From NCBI GenBank assembly GCA_963772845.1, contig CAVYYW010000010.1:119333-183332 (forward strand): a stretch of 64,000 nucleotides of DNA, written 5' to 3'. The first letter of the stretch is position 1. Each line of letters opens with the position of its first letter. Of this stretch, positions 7,309 through 15,475 are shown piece by piece. Position numbers and translations under genes: made by a program. This DNA is from CAVYYW01 sp963772845. Lineage in GTDB: Bacteria > Bacillota > Bacilli > Bacillales > Sporolactobacillaceae. The notes beneath the pieces are model-generated. The model did no database searches. It saw only the letters and a program-made list of their open reading frames with translations, and had not been told where the DNA came from.

Positions 7309-7462
7309 ACCAATAAAGAAAATTGGCTAATCGTCAAGCCTTTAATAGCGAAAGCTTAGTTGTTAGCCAGCTGCTTGAGTAACCATCATTGCAGGCTTGT
7401 GACGGAGTTTGAGCGAAGCTAAAACATAGGCACACTCTTTTAGTCTTTTATTCCGCTTTCGC
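7309..7462 (+). repeat. R2 interspersed repeat, copy 1
   Basis: Closely similar to 42321-42476 over the whole length, same strand. Shared segments include AGCCAGCTGCTTGAG, AACCATCATTGCAGGCTTGT and TTATTCCGCTTTC. Short stems such as GGCT/AGCC and GTG...CAC are kept while the loops vary. It lies immediately 5' of a truncated MBL-fold gene whose first half is missing. Confidence 0.8.
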
Positions 7463-7513
7463 CAGCTGAAGTGATAGTCTGAAAGAAAGAGGTTTTAAAA
7501 GTACATGTTGAGT

Positions 7514-8027
7514 GACACCGGCGGGCTTGGAGCTTTCCACTTTACTGCTGTTGAAGCTGTGGATGGTCTTGGAGATCCACAAATTCCTGGGTAGTTAAGG
7601 ATAAATCACAAACCATTTTTCATGGAGGAGATACACTTTGGCATGGCTGTGGTGGACCATTGCAAGGCAGTACGGCCCATTTGATGCAGCATTTCTTTCA
7701 ATAAATGAGGCGGTAGTGGAGGATAGTGGAATGACGCCAAGTGGAATCCCGATCACCATGTCGCCTGAACAGGCGGTTGCGGCAGCCGTCATTTTAAACG
7801 CTAAGCGGCTTGTACCTATCCACTATCACGTATTTAAGAATCCTCCTCGGTATATTGAAGGGGAAAATCTTCTGCTCAGACTTTCTGTAGAGGGGAAAGC
7901 AAGGGGTCAGCACGTTCTGATTACAAGGCAGGGTGAAAGAATAAATCCAGGTTCAGAAGAGGGCATTCAACCTTCAGCAGCAGTGGCAAATGAAACCGGG
8001 GCAGATTCAACCGAAATCAGCGAATAG
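7514..8027 (+). pseudogene. 5'-truncated, frameshifted MBL-fold metallohydrolase
   Basis: Three frames together spell the second half of a UlaG-like MBL-fold hydrolase. GAFHFTAVEAVDGLGDPQI is encoded near 7530-7588, then WVVKDKSQTIFHGGDTLWHG to about 7655, then WWTIARQYGPFDAAFLSINE to the stop at 8027. One base is missing near 7591 and one near 7655. The N-terminal half with the HxHxDH zinc site is absent; repeat R2 occupies that position. The 129-codon open frame from 7638 begins inside the fold and has no ribosome binding site, so I do not think it is a functional gene. Confidence 0.8.
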
Positions 8028-8093
8028 GTAAATCGATGTTTAGTCCTCCTTAAGTTAAGGTATTGATAGAATAAATATCTAGGAGGTTTTACG

Positions 8094-8411
8094 ATGACTG
8101 AACAGAATACGACCGATAAAGTTGAAAAGCACGTCAGTAATATGAGCCGGGAAAAGAAAGACGAAATTCTCGAAGGCTTTAATAACTTTAAAGATTACTT
8201 GGGAGATAAAGTTTCTAAGGGTAAAAAACTCGGCCTAAGTGATGAAGCGATTTCAATTGGAGCAAAAAAAGTGGCAGAATACCTCTCGAAGCATGAGGAA
8301 CCGAAAAACAGAGAACAAAAGCTGCTAAATGAATTATGGGAAGTTAGTAATGAAGATGAGAAAAAGCATTTATCGCGGGTTCTCGTTAAATTAACTGAAA
8401 CAACGAACTAA
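8094..8411 (+). CDS. DUF3243 protein (YmfJ-like)
   Basis: A 105-residue soluble, charged, helical protein. The core NFKDYLGDKVSKGKKLGLSDEAI followed by VAEYLSKHEEPKNREQKLLNELWEVSNEDEKKHLSRVLVKL matches the DUF3243 family, including B. subtilis YmfJ, in order and spacing. The N-terminal 20 residues are an extra acidic tail. The start has AGGAGG eight bases upstream. It is monocistronic with a strong terminator. Function is unknown in the family. Confidence 0.8.
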   Translation: MTEQNTTDKVEKHVSNMSREKKDEILEGFNNFKDYLGDKVSKGKKLGLSDEAISIGAKKVAEYLSKHEEPKNREQKLLNELWEVSNEDEKKHLSRVLVKLTETTN

Positions 8412-8451
8412 AAGATCGTTCTGGGGCCGGACCACCCAAGGTCTGACCCGG

Positions 8452-8494
8452 AAAAAACACCCTTTATGGAAAACGTCATAAGGGGTGTTTTTTC
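8452..8494 (+). terminator. Rho-independent terminator
   Basis: AAAAAACACCCTTTATG pairs with CATAAGGGGTGTTTTTT around an 8-nt loop. The A and T runs make it potentially bidirectional. Confidence 0.9.
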
Positions 8495-8613
8495 TGGAGT
8501 TAACGCTTCGTCAGAGACATCCAGCCAAGGGAAACCTTTAAACTTTAAGAACGTATATAAAATAAGAGAAACGTTTGGATTTTTTTATACTCTTTTAGAA
8601 AGAAGGTTTTTTA

Positions 8614-8802
8614 ATGAGCGATTATGAGAACGAGAAGCTGGAAAAGAAGATTGATGAACTGTCGAGCCGGCTGGACCAAATGGAACGGAAAGTTGGTCAG
8701 ACTGACCATGCCTCCTACAAAGAAGGGCTTGGGAGAAATATTTGGGTTCTTGTTCCAGTAGTAGCCATAATCATGTGGGGGTTAAAAAGTATTTTTGCTT
8801 AA
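8614..8802 (+). CDS. Small coiled-coil membrane-anchored protein
   Basis: A 62-residue protein. Residues 5-27 (YENEKLEKKIDELSSRLDQM) form a short amphipathic helix with heptad spacing, likely a coiled coil. Residues 43-60 (NIWVLVPVVAIIMWGLKSIF) form one membrane helix near the C-terminus. AGAAGG lies nine bases before the ATG, and a terminator follows. The family is not recognised; a tail-anchored oligomer is a reasonable structural guess only. Confidence 0.6.
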   Translation: MSDYENEKLEKKIDELSSRLDQMERKVGQTDHASYKEGLGRNIWVLVPVVAIIMWGLKSIFA

Positions 8803-8824
8803 TGGAATAGATTGAATGGAATTT

Positions 8825-8850
8825 CGCCTCCATTTGGTGGAGTTTTTTTA
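8825..8850 (+). terminator. Rho-independent terminator
   Basis: Short stem CTCCA/TGGAG with a 5-nt loop followed by seven T. Confidence 0.75.
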
Positions 8851-8901
8851 TCTAGGAATCACTCACAAGCCTCATTGATCTGCTAAAAAATTATGAAGAT
8901 C

Positions 8902-8932
8902 TTGACAGTGACGCAACGTCATCCGGTAAACT
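8902..8932 (+). promoter_or_regulatory. MerR-type promoter with 19-bp spacer and dyad
   Basis: TTGACA at 8902-8907 and TAAACT at 8927-8932 are separated by 19 bp instead of 17. The spacer carries the dyad TGACG-CAA-CGTCA (8909-8921). Over-long spacers with a central dyad are the hallmark of MerR-family promoters, where the regulator untwists DNA to align the boxes. It precedes the MerR/TipAS gene, so autoregulation is likely. Confidence 0.8.
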
Positions 8933-8953
8933 TTCTTCAAAGGAGTGACCTTC

Positions 8954-9784
8954 ATGACAAAGGAATACTATCGAATCAGTGACTTTGCAAGGAAAGCGTC
9001 GGTTTCGGTACGGACGTTGCGTTATTATGAACAACAGGGATTGCTCGTCCCTCAGCAAAGAGATGAACAGGGGTATAAGACTTATTCTAATGAAGAGTTA
9101 AAAACACTTCAGTACATTGTTTCCTTAAAATACTTAGACTTCTCTCTTAAAGATATCAAGTTAATGCTTGAAAGAATGCCGGAAGAGATGGGGGATCGAT
9201 TAACGTATCAAAAAGCTCTTCTTAACGGAAAAAAGCAGCAGCTCGAAAAAATGATTGATGCCATTGAAAATATTGAGGAAAAAGCTGCAGATGGTACTTA
9301 CGATTATGATTCGATTGTTCAAGCCATTGCGCAGGCAAAGCAGAAACTGCTCCCGGAATGGGTCAATGCCTATCTTACAAATGAAGAAAGAAGGACGATG
9401 AGGGATCTTGCTAAGTCGTCCTATTCGAAAACAGCGCTGATGAAAATTGCTTCCAGGGGCTGGACTGAACAAGATCAGCAGGAGTCCTTAAGCCGCTATC
9501 ATCTTTTTCGAAAAGCATTAGAAAATTGTATTAACAATGGGGAGAGCCCCACAGGAGAAGAAGGCCAAAAGCTGGCACGCATGCTTCAGGAAATGAATGA
9601 CAGGTGGACAAAGGGAGACCCGGAAATCAGAGAAGGAGCAAAACGTTCATGGGAAAAGCTTCAGACGCTTCCCGAGGAAAAAAAGCCAAAAATGTATGGT
9701 CCTCCTTATTCTGAAGAAGAACGCCATTTCATAAAAGAAGCAATGGGTCACCTGTACCGTAAAGAACTCGATAATAGCCAATAG
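8954..9784 (+). CDS. MerR-family regulator with TipAS-like effector domain
   Basis: A 276-residue regulator. Residues 1-70 hold the MerR winged helix (YRISDFARKASVSVRTLRYYEQQGLL), a coiled-coil dimer helix follows, and the C-terminal half from about residue 150 resembles the TipAS antibiotic-recognition domain. This architecture is shared with Mta and TipA-type sensors of multidrug or antibiotic exposure. I prefer ATG 8954, which has AGGAG at a good distance, over GTG 8945, which overlaps that site. The upstream promoter has the MerR 19-bp spacer. The next gene, a flavin monooxygenase 114 bp downstream, could be a target, but no terminator or operator settles this. Confidence 0.85.
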   Translation: MTKEYYRISDFARKASVSVRTLRYYEQQGLLVPQQRDEQGYKTYSNEELKTLQYIVSLKYLDFSLKDIKLMLERMPEEMGDRLTYQKALLNGKKQQLEKMIDAIENIEEKAADGTYDYDSIVQAIAQAKQKLLPEWVNAYLTNEERRTMRDLAKSSYSKTALMKIASRGWTEQDQQESLSRYHLFRKALENCINNGESPTGEEGQKLARMLQEMNDRWTKGDPEIREGAKRSWEKLQTLPEEKKPKMYGPPYSEEERHFIKEAMGHLYRKELDNSQ

Positions 9785-9898
9785 TATGAGTGGCTTTGAA
9801 GGAGTCTGAAACAGGGTATGTAATGAGAGATTCGTTTAACTTTAATAGTGGATTGTCTAGCAAATTTATTGTACATAAGGTAAGAAGGCGGGGGAAAC

Positions 9899-11044
9899 AT
9901 GGCTGAGTCATATATTATCACCGGCGGCGGAATTGCAGGCCTGACCGCTGCGCATGCTTTACTGCAAAAGGGATTTGACGTGCAGGTATATGAGCGCTCG
10001 CCTCAGCTTCGTGAGGAGGGTGCAGGGCTTGGCATCAGTGCAAATGCTATGATGGCAATGAGAGAGATCGGCCTTGAAGACGCATTGCTTTCTAAAGGAA
10101 AAACGGTGTCTTCGATCGACATCTTATCCTCGAATGGCCGTTTTTTAACAAAAGCGTCCCCTGGTCAGATGAACACGGCTTTTCCAACAGAAAGCATTAC
10201 GATTCATAGAATGGCACTGCTTAAAAGTCTGGCTGAAAAATTGCCTTCCGGTGTCGTTCAAACGGGAAAACAGGCGGTGAAGGCTACCCAAACAGCATCT
10301 GGTGTGCGTGTGACCTTTGCTGATGGAAGTGAGGCAACGGGACAGGCAATGATTGCAGCGGATGGCATCGGTTCCGTCATCAGAAAGCAGCTGGAGCCGA
10401 CGATTAAGCCAAGGTTTGCCGGCTACACAGCGTGGAGAGGCGTTCTAAAGGACCCGCTTCAATTGGACAAGATCCTAGAAATGTGGGGACCAAATGGGAG
10501 AGTGGGCATCGTCCCGCTTAATGGAGGCTATATTTATTGGTTTGTTTGTATTAATGCAAGGGAAAATGATCCCCGTATGAAGGAATTCACTTCAGAAGAA
10601 TTAAGCAAGCAATTTGAATCGTACAAAGGTCCGGCTGCAGAGCTGATCAGAAACACGGCTCCGGAAGATCTTTTGTGGACGGACATTTATGATTTGCCTC
10701 CGCTTAGTCATTATGCTTTTGGAAGGATTGTTCTGATTGGGGATGCTGCTCATGCGACTACCCCGAATCTTGGGCAGGGTGCCGGGCAGGCAATGGAAGA
10801 TGCTGTGATTCTGGCTCATTTTTTGGCTAAGGAACCTTCAATTATTGCGGCCTTGAAAAGCTTTGAAAAAGTACGTATTAAAAGAACGCAGCGTGTCACC
10901 CGGATCTCAAGGCGTATTGGCACTGCGGCACAGCTGTCGTCACCGGCAATATGCGGAATGAGAAACATGGTCATGAGAGTGGCTCCTCAAATTTTAATAG
11001 AGAACCAACTGAAATTTTTATTTGAAGCGGATCTTACCCCTTAA
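9899..11044 (+). CDS. FAD-dependent aromatic-type monooxygenase
   Basis: A 381-residue group A flavoprotein monooxygenase (PHBH fold), which uses NAD(P)H and O2 to hydroxylate a small, often aromatic, substrate. The Rossmann motif ITGGGIAGLTAAHAL is at residues 7-21, the DG motif is in MIAADGIGSVIRKQL, and the GD motif is in GDAAHATTPNLGQGAGQAME. It resembles the HpxO/salicylate hydroxylase-like proteins common in Bacillus. The substrate is not predictable. The start follows AAGGCGGGGG. The VOC gene begins 19 bp after its stop, so the two are probably cotranscribed. Confidence 0.85.
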   Translation: MAESYIITGGGIAGLTAAHALLQKGFDVQVYERSPQLREEGAGLGISANAMMAMREIGLEDALLSKGKTVSSIDILSSNGRFLTKASPGQMNTAFPTESITIHRMALLKSLAEKLPSGVVQTGKQAVKATQTASGVRVTFADGSEATGQAMIAADGIGSVIRKQLEPTIKPRFAGYTAWRGVLKDPLQLDKILEMWGPNGRVGIVPLNGGYIYWFVCINARENDPRMKEFTSEELSKQFESYKGPAAELIRNTAPEDLLWTDIYDLPPLSHYAFGRIVLIGDAAHATTPNLGQGAGQAMEDAVILAHFLAKEPSIIAALKSFEKVRIKRTQRVTRISRRIGTAAQLSSPAICGMRNMVMRVAPQILIENQLKFLFEADLTP

Positions 11045-11063
11045 AAGATGAAAGGTGGTTAAC

Positions 11064-11450
11064 ATGAATATCGACAGCATTCACCATGTCGCAATTATTT
11101 GTTCAGATTATGAAAAGAGCAAGGCATTCTATACGGAGGTTCTTGGAGGAGCGATATTAAATGAGGCTTACCGGGAAGATCGTGATTCTTACAAGCTTGA
11201 TATCGCGATTGGCATCTCGGATCAGATTGAATTGTTCACGTTTCCTGATGCACCAGAAAGGCCAAGTTACCCTGAAGCTCTTGGTTTAAGGCATCTGGCG
11301 TTTGAAGTAGCAGAACTTGATACAGCTGTGGAAGAGCTCACAGAAAAAGGTGTGACACCTGAACCGATACGCGTGGATGAACTAACAGGCAAGCGGTTCA
11401 CTTTTTTCAAGGATCCCGACGGACTGCCGATTGAATTATACGAGGTATAA
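11064..11450 (+). CDS. VOC-family protein (glyoxalase-like, YaeR type)
   Basis: A 128-residue single-chain vicinal oxygen chelate protein with two beta-alpha-beta-beta-beta modules. Candidate metal ligands are His in SIHHVAIICSDYEKS, Glu in QIELFTFPDAP, His in LGLRHLAFEV and Glu in GLPIELYEV. The EALGLRHLAFEV and DELTGKRFTFFKDPDGLPIELYE signatures resemble E. coli YaeR and Bacillus homologues. The start ATG 11064 has AAAGGTGG at the right distance; the in-frame GTG 11055 lies within that site. Probably an operon with the preceding monooxygenase, which suggests a linked detoxification or catabolic step. Confidence 0.85.
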   Translation: MNIDSIHHVAIICSDYEKSKAFYTEVLGGAILNEAYREDRDSYKLDIAIGISDQIELFTFPDAPERPSYPEALGLRHLAFEVAELDTAVEELTEKGVTPEPIRVDELTGKRFTFFKDPDGLPIELYEV

Positions 11451-11458
11451 AGACAATT

Positions 11459-11529
11459 CACCCAGAAACTGAGGCACCCCTGCCGATAGATTGTGACTCT
11501 AACGGCAGGGGTGCGGTTCAACCTGGGTG
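11459..11529. terminator. Two-tier hairpin between convergent genes
   Basis: The inner stem GCACCCCTGCCG (11474-11485) with CGGCAGGGGTGC (11503-11514) is perfect over 12 bp. An outer stem CACCCAG (11459-11465) with CTGGGTG (11523-11529) encloses it. There is no T-run on either side, so classic intrinsic termination is doubtful. It separates the convergent VOC and MscS genes and may serve as an mRNA 3' end barrier. Confidence 0.5.
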
Positions 11530-11536
11530 GTTTGCA

Positions 11537-12409
11537 CTATTCATGTTGTGGACTTTTTCCTCTTTTTTTAATTTGCTCATTTAGAAAAACAACCTTGTTA
11601 AAGGGTTTATCTATATTGAAATCATCGAAGGCTTTCCGGATACGGAGCTTCGCCGCTCGCTGGACATCCCAGTGTGAATAGGAGATGCACTCAGCTATGG
11701 CGCGAAGCGTATAGTTATAATCGTTTAAAGTCTGGACACCGAGGACTTCAACACTTCCAATGATATTTTCATCCTCATTTTTTAATTTTTCCATTTCCAT
11801 TTCCACTATAGAAATGGCTTCTTCCGGCGGGGTATCATAGCCGACATTAATATCAATAACAGCCACCGAATTGTCTTTTGAGAAGTTCGTAACCTGCCCG
11901 ATCTGTCCGTTCGGTATAATTTCCACTTCGCCGGTCCACACCTTAATTGTGGTCACGCGTAATCCCACAGAGTCAATCTGACCCCATATTTCATTGATTT
12001 TCACAAAATCACCGACACCATATTGATCCTCAAATAGAATAAAAAAACCATTGAAAAAGTCTTTAAGCAGACTTTGAGCACCGAAAGCAATGGCAATTCC
12101 GGCAACCCCCGCGCCAGCAAGCAACGCACCAATGTTGATGCCGATTAACGGAAACGCCGTTAATATAAAAATAAAATATATCGTATAAGTGGTTATGTTA
12201 AGAATTAACGATTCGAGTGTTGCGCGCCTTCTTGCATTCACTTTCGCTTTTAATCGCAGAATCCTTTTTATTACTCTGTTTAGAACAGAGACAGCAAGCC
12301 GGGAGACGAGGAATAGGATAATTATTTTGATGAGGATCCAAAAAGCCCCTTCTGCCCCGGTAATATGCGCTTTCCAAAAATTCATGAGGTAAGAAAAGAT
12401 CTTTTCCAT
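11537..12409 (-). CDS. MscS-family mechanosensitive channel (YkuT-like)
   Basis: A 290-residue small-conductance mechanosensitive channel that releases solutes on hypoosmotic shock. Three membrane helices lie at about residues 22-42, 70-92 and 93-130. The third has the Gly/Ala-rich pore pattern ALLAGAGVAGIAIAFGAQSLLKDFFNG, followed by the beta domain GDFVKINEIWGQIDSVGLRVTTIKVWTGE-type sequence and a C-terminal alpha/beta domain. Size matches B. subtilis YkuT. The start ATG 12409 has AAAGGAG upstream. It is monocistronic. Confidence 0.9.
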   Translation of the reverse strand: MEKIFSYLMNFWKAHITGAEGAFWILIKIIILFLVSRLAVSVLNRVIKRILRLKAKVNARRRATLESLILNITTYTIYFIFILTAFPLIGINIGALLAGAGVAGIAIAFGAQSLLKDFFNGFFILFEDQYGVGDFVKINEIWGQIDSVGLRVTTIKVWTGEVEIIPNGQIGQVTNFSKDNSVAVIDINVGYDTPPEEAISIVEMEMEKLKNEDENIIGSVEVLGVQTLNDYNYTLRAIAECISYSHWDVQRAAKLRIRKAFDDFNIDKPFNKVVFLNEQIKKRGKSPQHE

Positions 12410-12632
12410 TTATAAAACTCCTTTCTCAGGAAAAAATCCTGACCCTTGCATAACATAACCTATTCCACGTTGGGCGTATTTTTAAAACATTTTATATGTA
12501 TGAATGCTCAATTTGGCTTATGGAAGGCGAGCGTCTTTCCGCTAAATCAACGCCAACCTACTTTCTTAAGGAAGGGTTGAAAAAAATGCGGAAGGGTAGT
12601 GAAGATAAGGGAATAAAACAGGAGGTTCAGTC

Positions 12633-13958
12633 ATGTCATTAATAAAAAAGACGTTTAAAGACTTAAGAACACAAACGATTCAGACCATATTTAATGCTTA
12701 TGAAGGCGAAGAGCTTAAGCTTAACAACAAATCCCGGTCAGCAAAATACAAAAAAATGCTAAAAAGCCCGTTTCATTTCTATAGAGGCAGTGCTTTTTTG
12801 TTCTATTATGACCTGGCACATCTGCCGCTCCCTTACACAACGTCAGAGGATCATCCCACCTGGATACAGGGAGATCTCCATTTTGAAAATTTCGGAGCCT
12901 CTCAGCTCCGCAATGGGCGAATTGTTTATGACACCAACGATTTTGACGAAGGCTACTTAGGCTCTTACCTTTACGATGTGGTTCGCAGTGCCGTCAGCAT
13001 CGGTCTGTACGGAACACTGCTTGATTTCTCTGAAGAAGACCGCCAAGCCTTGATGAGGCATTATTTCAGTAGCTATGCTAAACAGCTCCATCTGTATAAG
13101 ACTGAAACGGGCGTGACAGAAGCCATTTTTACGAAGGAAAACACCATGGGACCCGTTCAAGCCCTACTTGAAGAAGTTGAAAAAAGTGATGCCGATGAAC
13201 GATTGAGAGCCTTAACAACAGTGGAGGATGGAGTCAGGCGTTTTAAACAGAACGGCTTTGAGCCTCTTCCTGAAGATGAAAGGGCAGCATTCGAAAAAGG
13301 CTGGGGGCAATATCTTGAGACACGGGACAATCAATTAAATCGTACGACCGATTATTTCAAAATAAAGGACGTTGTGAAATCATTTGGCGCAGGAATTGGC
13401 TCGGTTGGATTAAAGCGCTATTTCATCCTGGTTGAAGGGAGAAGCGGGGAGACCGATCTGGATGATGTGATTATTGAAGCGAAAGAAGCACGGACACCAG
13501 CAAGTGCCTACTTCTTCAGTGATCATGAGGTACTGAAGCAGGAAGGCAGGATCCATCACGGACGTCGTGTTGTTATGACACAGAAAGCGATGCACCATAA
13601 GGAGGACCCTTACTTAGGGTGGATGACGATTCAGGGCCGTGAATTTTATCTTCGTGAGCATTCATCTTTTAGTGAGGAACTGGCTCCAGAAGCTTTAAAA
13701 ACGTTTAACAACATGAAACAAACCGTTGAAATCATGGCACAGATTACGGCAAAAACTCACGCAAGAGCAGATGAAGATATCCATCATCTTTTTAATCATC
13801 AGAATGAAGTGATGATTCTTGATGCTATTGGGGATGATGCAGAACGATTTGCGGTAGACATGACTCGCTGGGCCGTTCACTACAAACGTCAGGTTGAATT
13901 TGATTACGAAATTTTTAAAGAATGGGTGACCGAAGAATTTGGTGTGGTGAAGGACTGA
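12633..13958 (+). CDS. DUF2252 family protein
   Basis: A 441-residue protein covering the full length of the DUF2252 family, which has a protein-kinase-like or aminoglycoside phosphotransferase-like fold. Recognisable motifs are FHFYRGSAFLFYYDLA (about 47-62), WIQGDLHFENFGA (about 76-88, resembling a catalytic loop), and VYDTNDFDEGYLGSYLYDVVR (about 97-117, resembling the metal-binding segment). The biochemical function of the family is not established. The ATG follows AGGAGG. No operon partner is evident; the next gene is convergent. Confidence 0.85.
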   Translation: MSLIKKTFKDLRTQTIQTIFNAYEGEELKLNNKSRSAKYKKMLKSPFHFYRGSAFLFYYDLAHLPLPYTTSEDHPTWIQGDLHFENFGASQLRNGRIVYDTNDFDEGYLGSYLYDVVRSAVSIGLYGTLLDFSEEDRQALMRHYFSSYAKQLHLYKTETGVTEAIFTKENTMGPVQALLEEVEKSDADERLRALTTVEDGVRRFKQNGFEPLPEDERAAFEKGWGQYLETRDNQLNRTTDYFKIKDVVKSFGAGIGSVGLKRYFILVEGRSGETDLDDVIIEAKEARTPASAYFFSDHEVLKQEGRIHHGRRVVMTQKAMHHKEDPYLGWMTIQGREFYLREHSSFSEELAPEALKTFNNMKQTVEIMAQITAKTHARADEDIHHLFNHQNEVMILDAIGDDAERFAVDMTRWAVHYKRQVEFDYEIFKEWVTEEFGVVKD

Positions 13959-14026
13959 AACAATTAGCACAGCACTTTTTATTCACAGCGGAATTAATAA
14001 TCAACCTTAGGGCTGGGGAGAGGAGG

Positions 14027-14056
14027 CATAACAGGAGGTTATGTTCTCCTGTTATG
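14027..14056. terminator. Strong hairpin without T-run
   Basis: CATAACAGGAG pairs with CTCCTGTTATG over 11 bp around an 8-nt loop between convergent genes. No T-run is present on either side, so I call it terminator-like only. Confidence 0.4.
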
Positions 14057-14066
14057 AGTTGTGGCC

Positions 14067-14375
14067 TTATTTATTGATTGAAATGACATAGAGGCAGCCT
14101 TTTTTTCCGGCCTTGGAAGAGTGGGGTGTTTCTTTCGGCAGGAAAAGGCGATCGCCAGCATTGCATATCCATTCTGTTTCATTAATAGTGAAATACAGCT
14201 GGCCTTCTAGTATATGAAGCACTTCATCCTCAGGGTGGGTGTGAGTGGGATGCTCTTTAAATGGTGCATCCTTTTGCACTTCCACAAAGCACGTGGATTC
14301 AGGAAGCAGGTCCCGGATCACATACTCCATCTTACCACCGACATCCCGTAACACTTCGGCTGATTTTATCTTCAT
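14067..14375 (-). CDS. Single-domain cupin protein
   Basis: A 102-residue cupin barrel. Motif 1 is HPTHTHPEDEVLHILEGQLYF, with the usual His, His, Glu and possible second His metal ligands, and motif 2 is GDRLFLPKETPHSSKA with the last His. The start MKIKSAEV at 14375 has GGAGGAG eight bases upstream. It overlaps the stop of the upstream YqcI/YcgG-like gene by four bases (ATGA), so the two are translationally coupled. Small cupins of this kind act as metal-dependent enzymes or sensors; the substrate is unknown. Confidence 0.8.
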   Translation of the reverse strand: MKIKSAEVLRDVGGKMEYVIRDLLPESTCFVEVQKDAPFKEHPTHTHPEDEVLHILEGQLYFTINETEWICNAGDRLFLPKETPHSSKAGKKGCLYVISINK

Positions 14376-15112
14376 GTTTTTTTCTCCTCCGTATAAAAAG
14401 GACATTTAGTTAACTGTTCACGATTATTGTCCCTTAAAAAATATTGCTTCCACTCCAGAACATCCTCAGCGCCATACCAGGCAAGGAGAGGATGGGCATC
14501 GATTTCATCATAATTTTTAAGGCGTTTCCGGACTGCCTGTTTCACGTGCTTACCTTTTTTGGTCTCACCGTTCAGACCTTCAAATACCCACCTTGGTTGA
14601 AACGTCATCATAAATGTTGAACTATAGCGGCTTTTTCTTTTTTTATGAACGGGCGTATTGCAAACAACGAACATTGGCTCTCCATGAAAACTGAATTCCC
14701 ATCTGCTCTCCTCAGGAGAATGCGGGATTGCTTCGGGCCACGGCTGTTCATCACACTTATTAAGGTTTTGAAGAACGTGCCAAAATTGTTTTTCATAGTT
14801 TTCGACAGATAGCAGCGGATAACTTGGTTTGAAGAAGACAACCAATGATGTGTATTTTCCAAAATGACGGGCGTTCCGTAAATATAATTTGAGATATTCC
14901 GAAAGCTTTCTGATTTCCCCCTTTTCGTTATGATTTTCAATAAATGCGAATCTGATATGCCCCTTTTTTAACCCCTCAACCCCAAGTATGCATGGGAAGG
15001 GGCTTTCAATGCTGGTCATGTCATTAGTGAAATGGCTCAGCACCGGTTTTCCCCAGGCAGGCATAGGACTTATCACCTTCGGGGGGCTCATAGATTTGCT
15101 GCTGACTGTCAT
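14372..15112 (-). CDS. YqcI/YcgG family protein
   Basis: A 246-residue protein of the YqcI/YcgG family, recognised from PFPCILGVEGLKKGHIRFAF near the N-terminus, then FGKYTSLVVFF, the WEFSFHGEPMFVVCNTPVHKKRKSRYS block, MMTFQPRWVFEGL, and the C-terminal YFLRDNN tail. Members are thought to be iron or heme related in some genomes, but no activity is firmly assigned. I chose MTVSSKSM at 15112, with GGGAGG ten bases upstream. That ribosome binding site can pair with GCCTCCC farther upstream in the leader (see the dyad at 15123-15171). The cupin gene follows with a four-base overlap. Confidence 0.75.
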   Translation of the reverse strand: MTVSSKSMSPPKVISPMPAWGKPVLSHFTNDMTSIESPFPCILGVEGLKKGHIRFAFIENHNEKGEIRKLSEYLKLYLRNARHFGKYTSLVVFFKPSYPLLSVENYEKQFWHVLQNLNKCDEQPWPEAIPHSPEESRWEFSFHGEPMFVVCNTPVHKKRKSRYSSTFMMTFQPRWVFEGLNGETKKGKHVKQAVRKRLKNYDEIDAHPLLAWYGAEDVLEWKQYFLRDNNREQLTKCPFYTEEKKT

Positions 15113-15122
15113 GGTGTAGGAA

Positions 15123-15171
15123 GCCTCCCTTATTAAGTTCTGCTTTATTACCTTATTAAAAAAAGGGAGGC
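15123..15171 (-). promoter_or_regulatory. Leader dyad that can cover the yqcI-like Shine-Dalgarno
   Basis: In the minus-strand transcript GCCTCCCTT (from 15171 leftward) is complementary to AAGGGAGGC (15131-15123) over nine pairs. The second arm contains the ribosome binding site of the YqcI-like gene. The 31-nt loop repeats the string TTAATAAGG-like twice. Pairing would hide the site; regulation is inferred. Confidence 0.4.
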
Positions 15172-15360
15172 ATATGATTAATTTCATAAATAAACAAGTA
15201 ATGTTTAGATACGATGAATTGCCATGCCATAATTTGAAAGCGGAAATACCTTCGCTTTTAGCAGGCGTTCTGCAAGCCTGGAACGCTGATTCTGCAGGCC
15301 TTGAAATAGCAACACACTACACGCCGAATATGCGGATGCAATCCATTGAAAGCGGAAATA

Positions 15361-15475
15361 CCCTCGCTTTCCACGGGCACGGCCTCAGCTAACTTTGGCG
15401 TGGTCTCTCTGGCGCCAAAGTGGATCTTCGGACGCGTGCTGATTCCGTAGGAAGTCTCGGGTATTTCTAGCTTTC
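15361..15475 (+). repeat. R3 interspersed repeat, orientation A
   Basis: Contains the R3 core: CGCTTTCCACGGGCACGGCC, then CAGCTAACTTTGGCG, a short loop, CGCCAAAGTGGATCTTCGG and ACGCGTGCTG. ACTTTGGCG and CGCCAAAGT form the conserved central hairpin. Confidence 0.85.
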
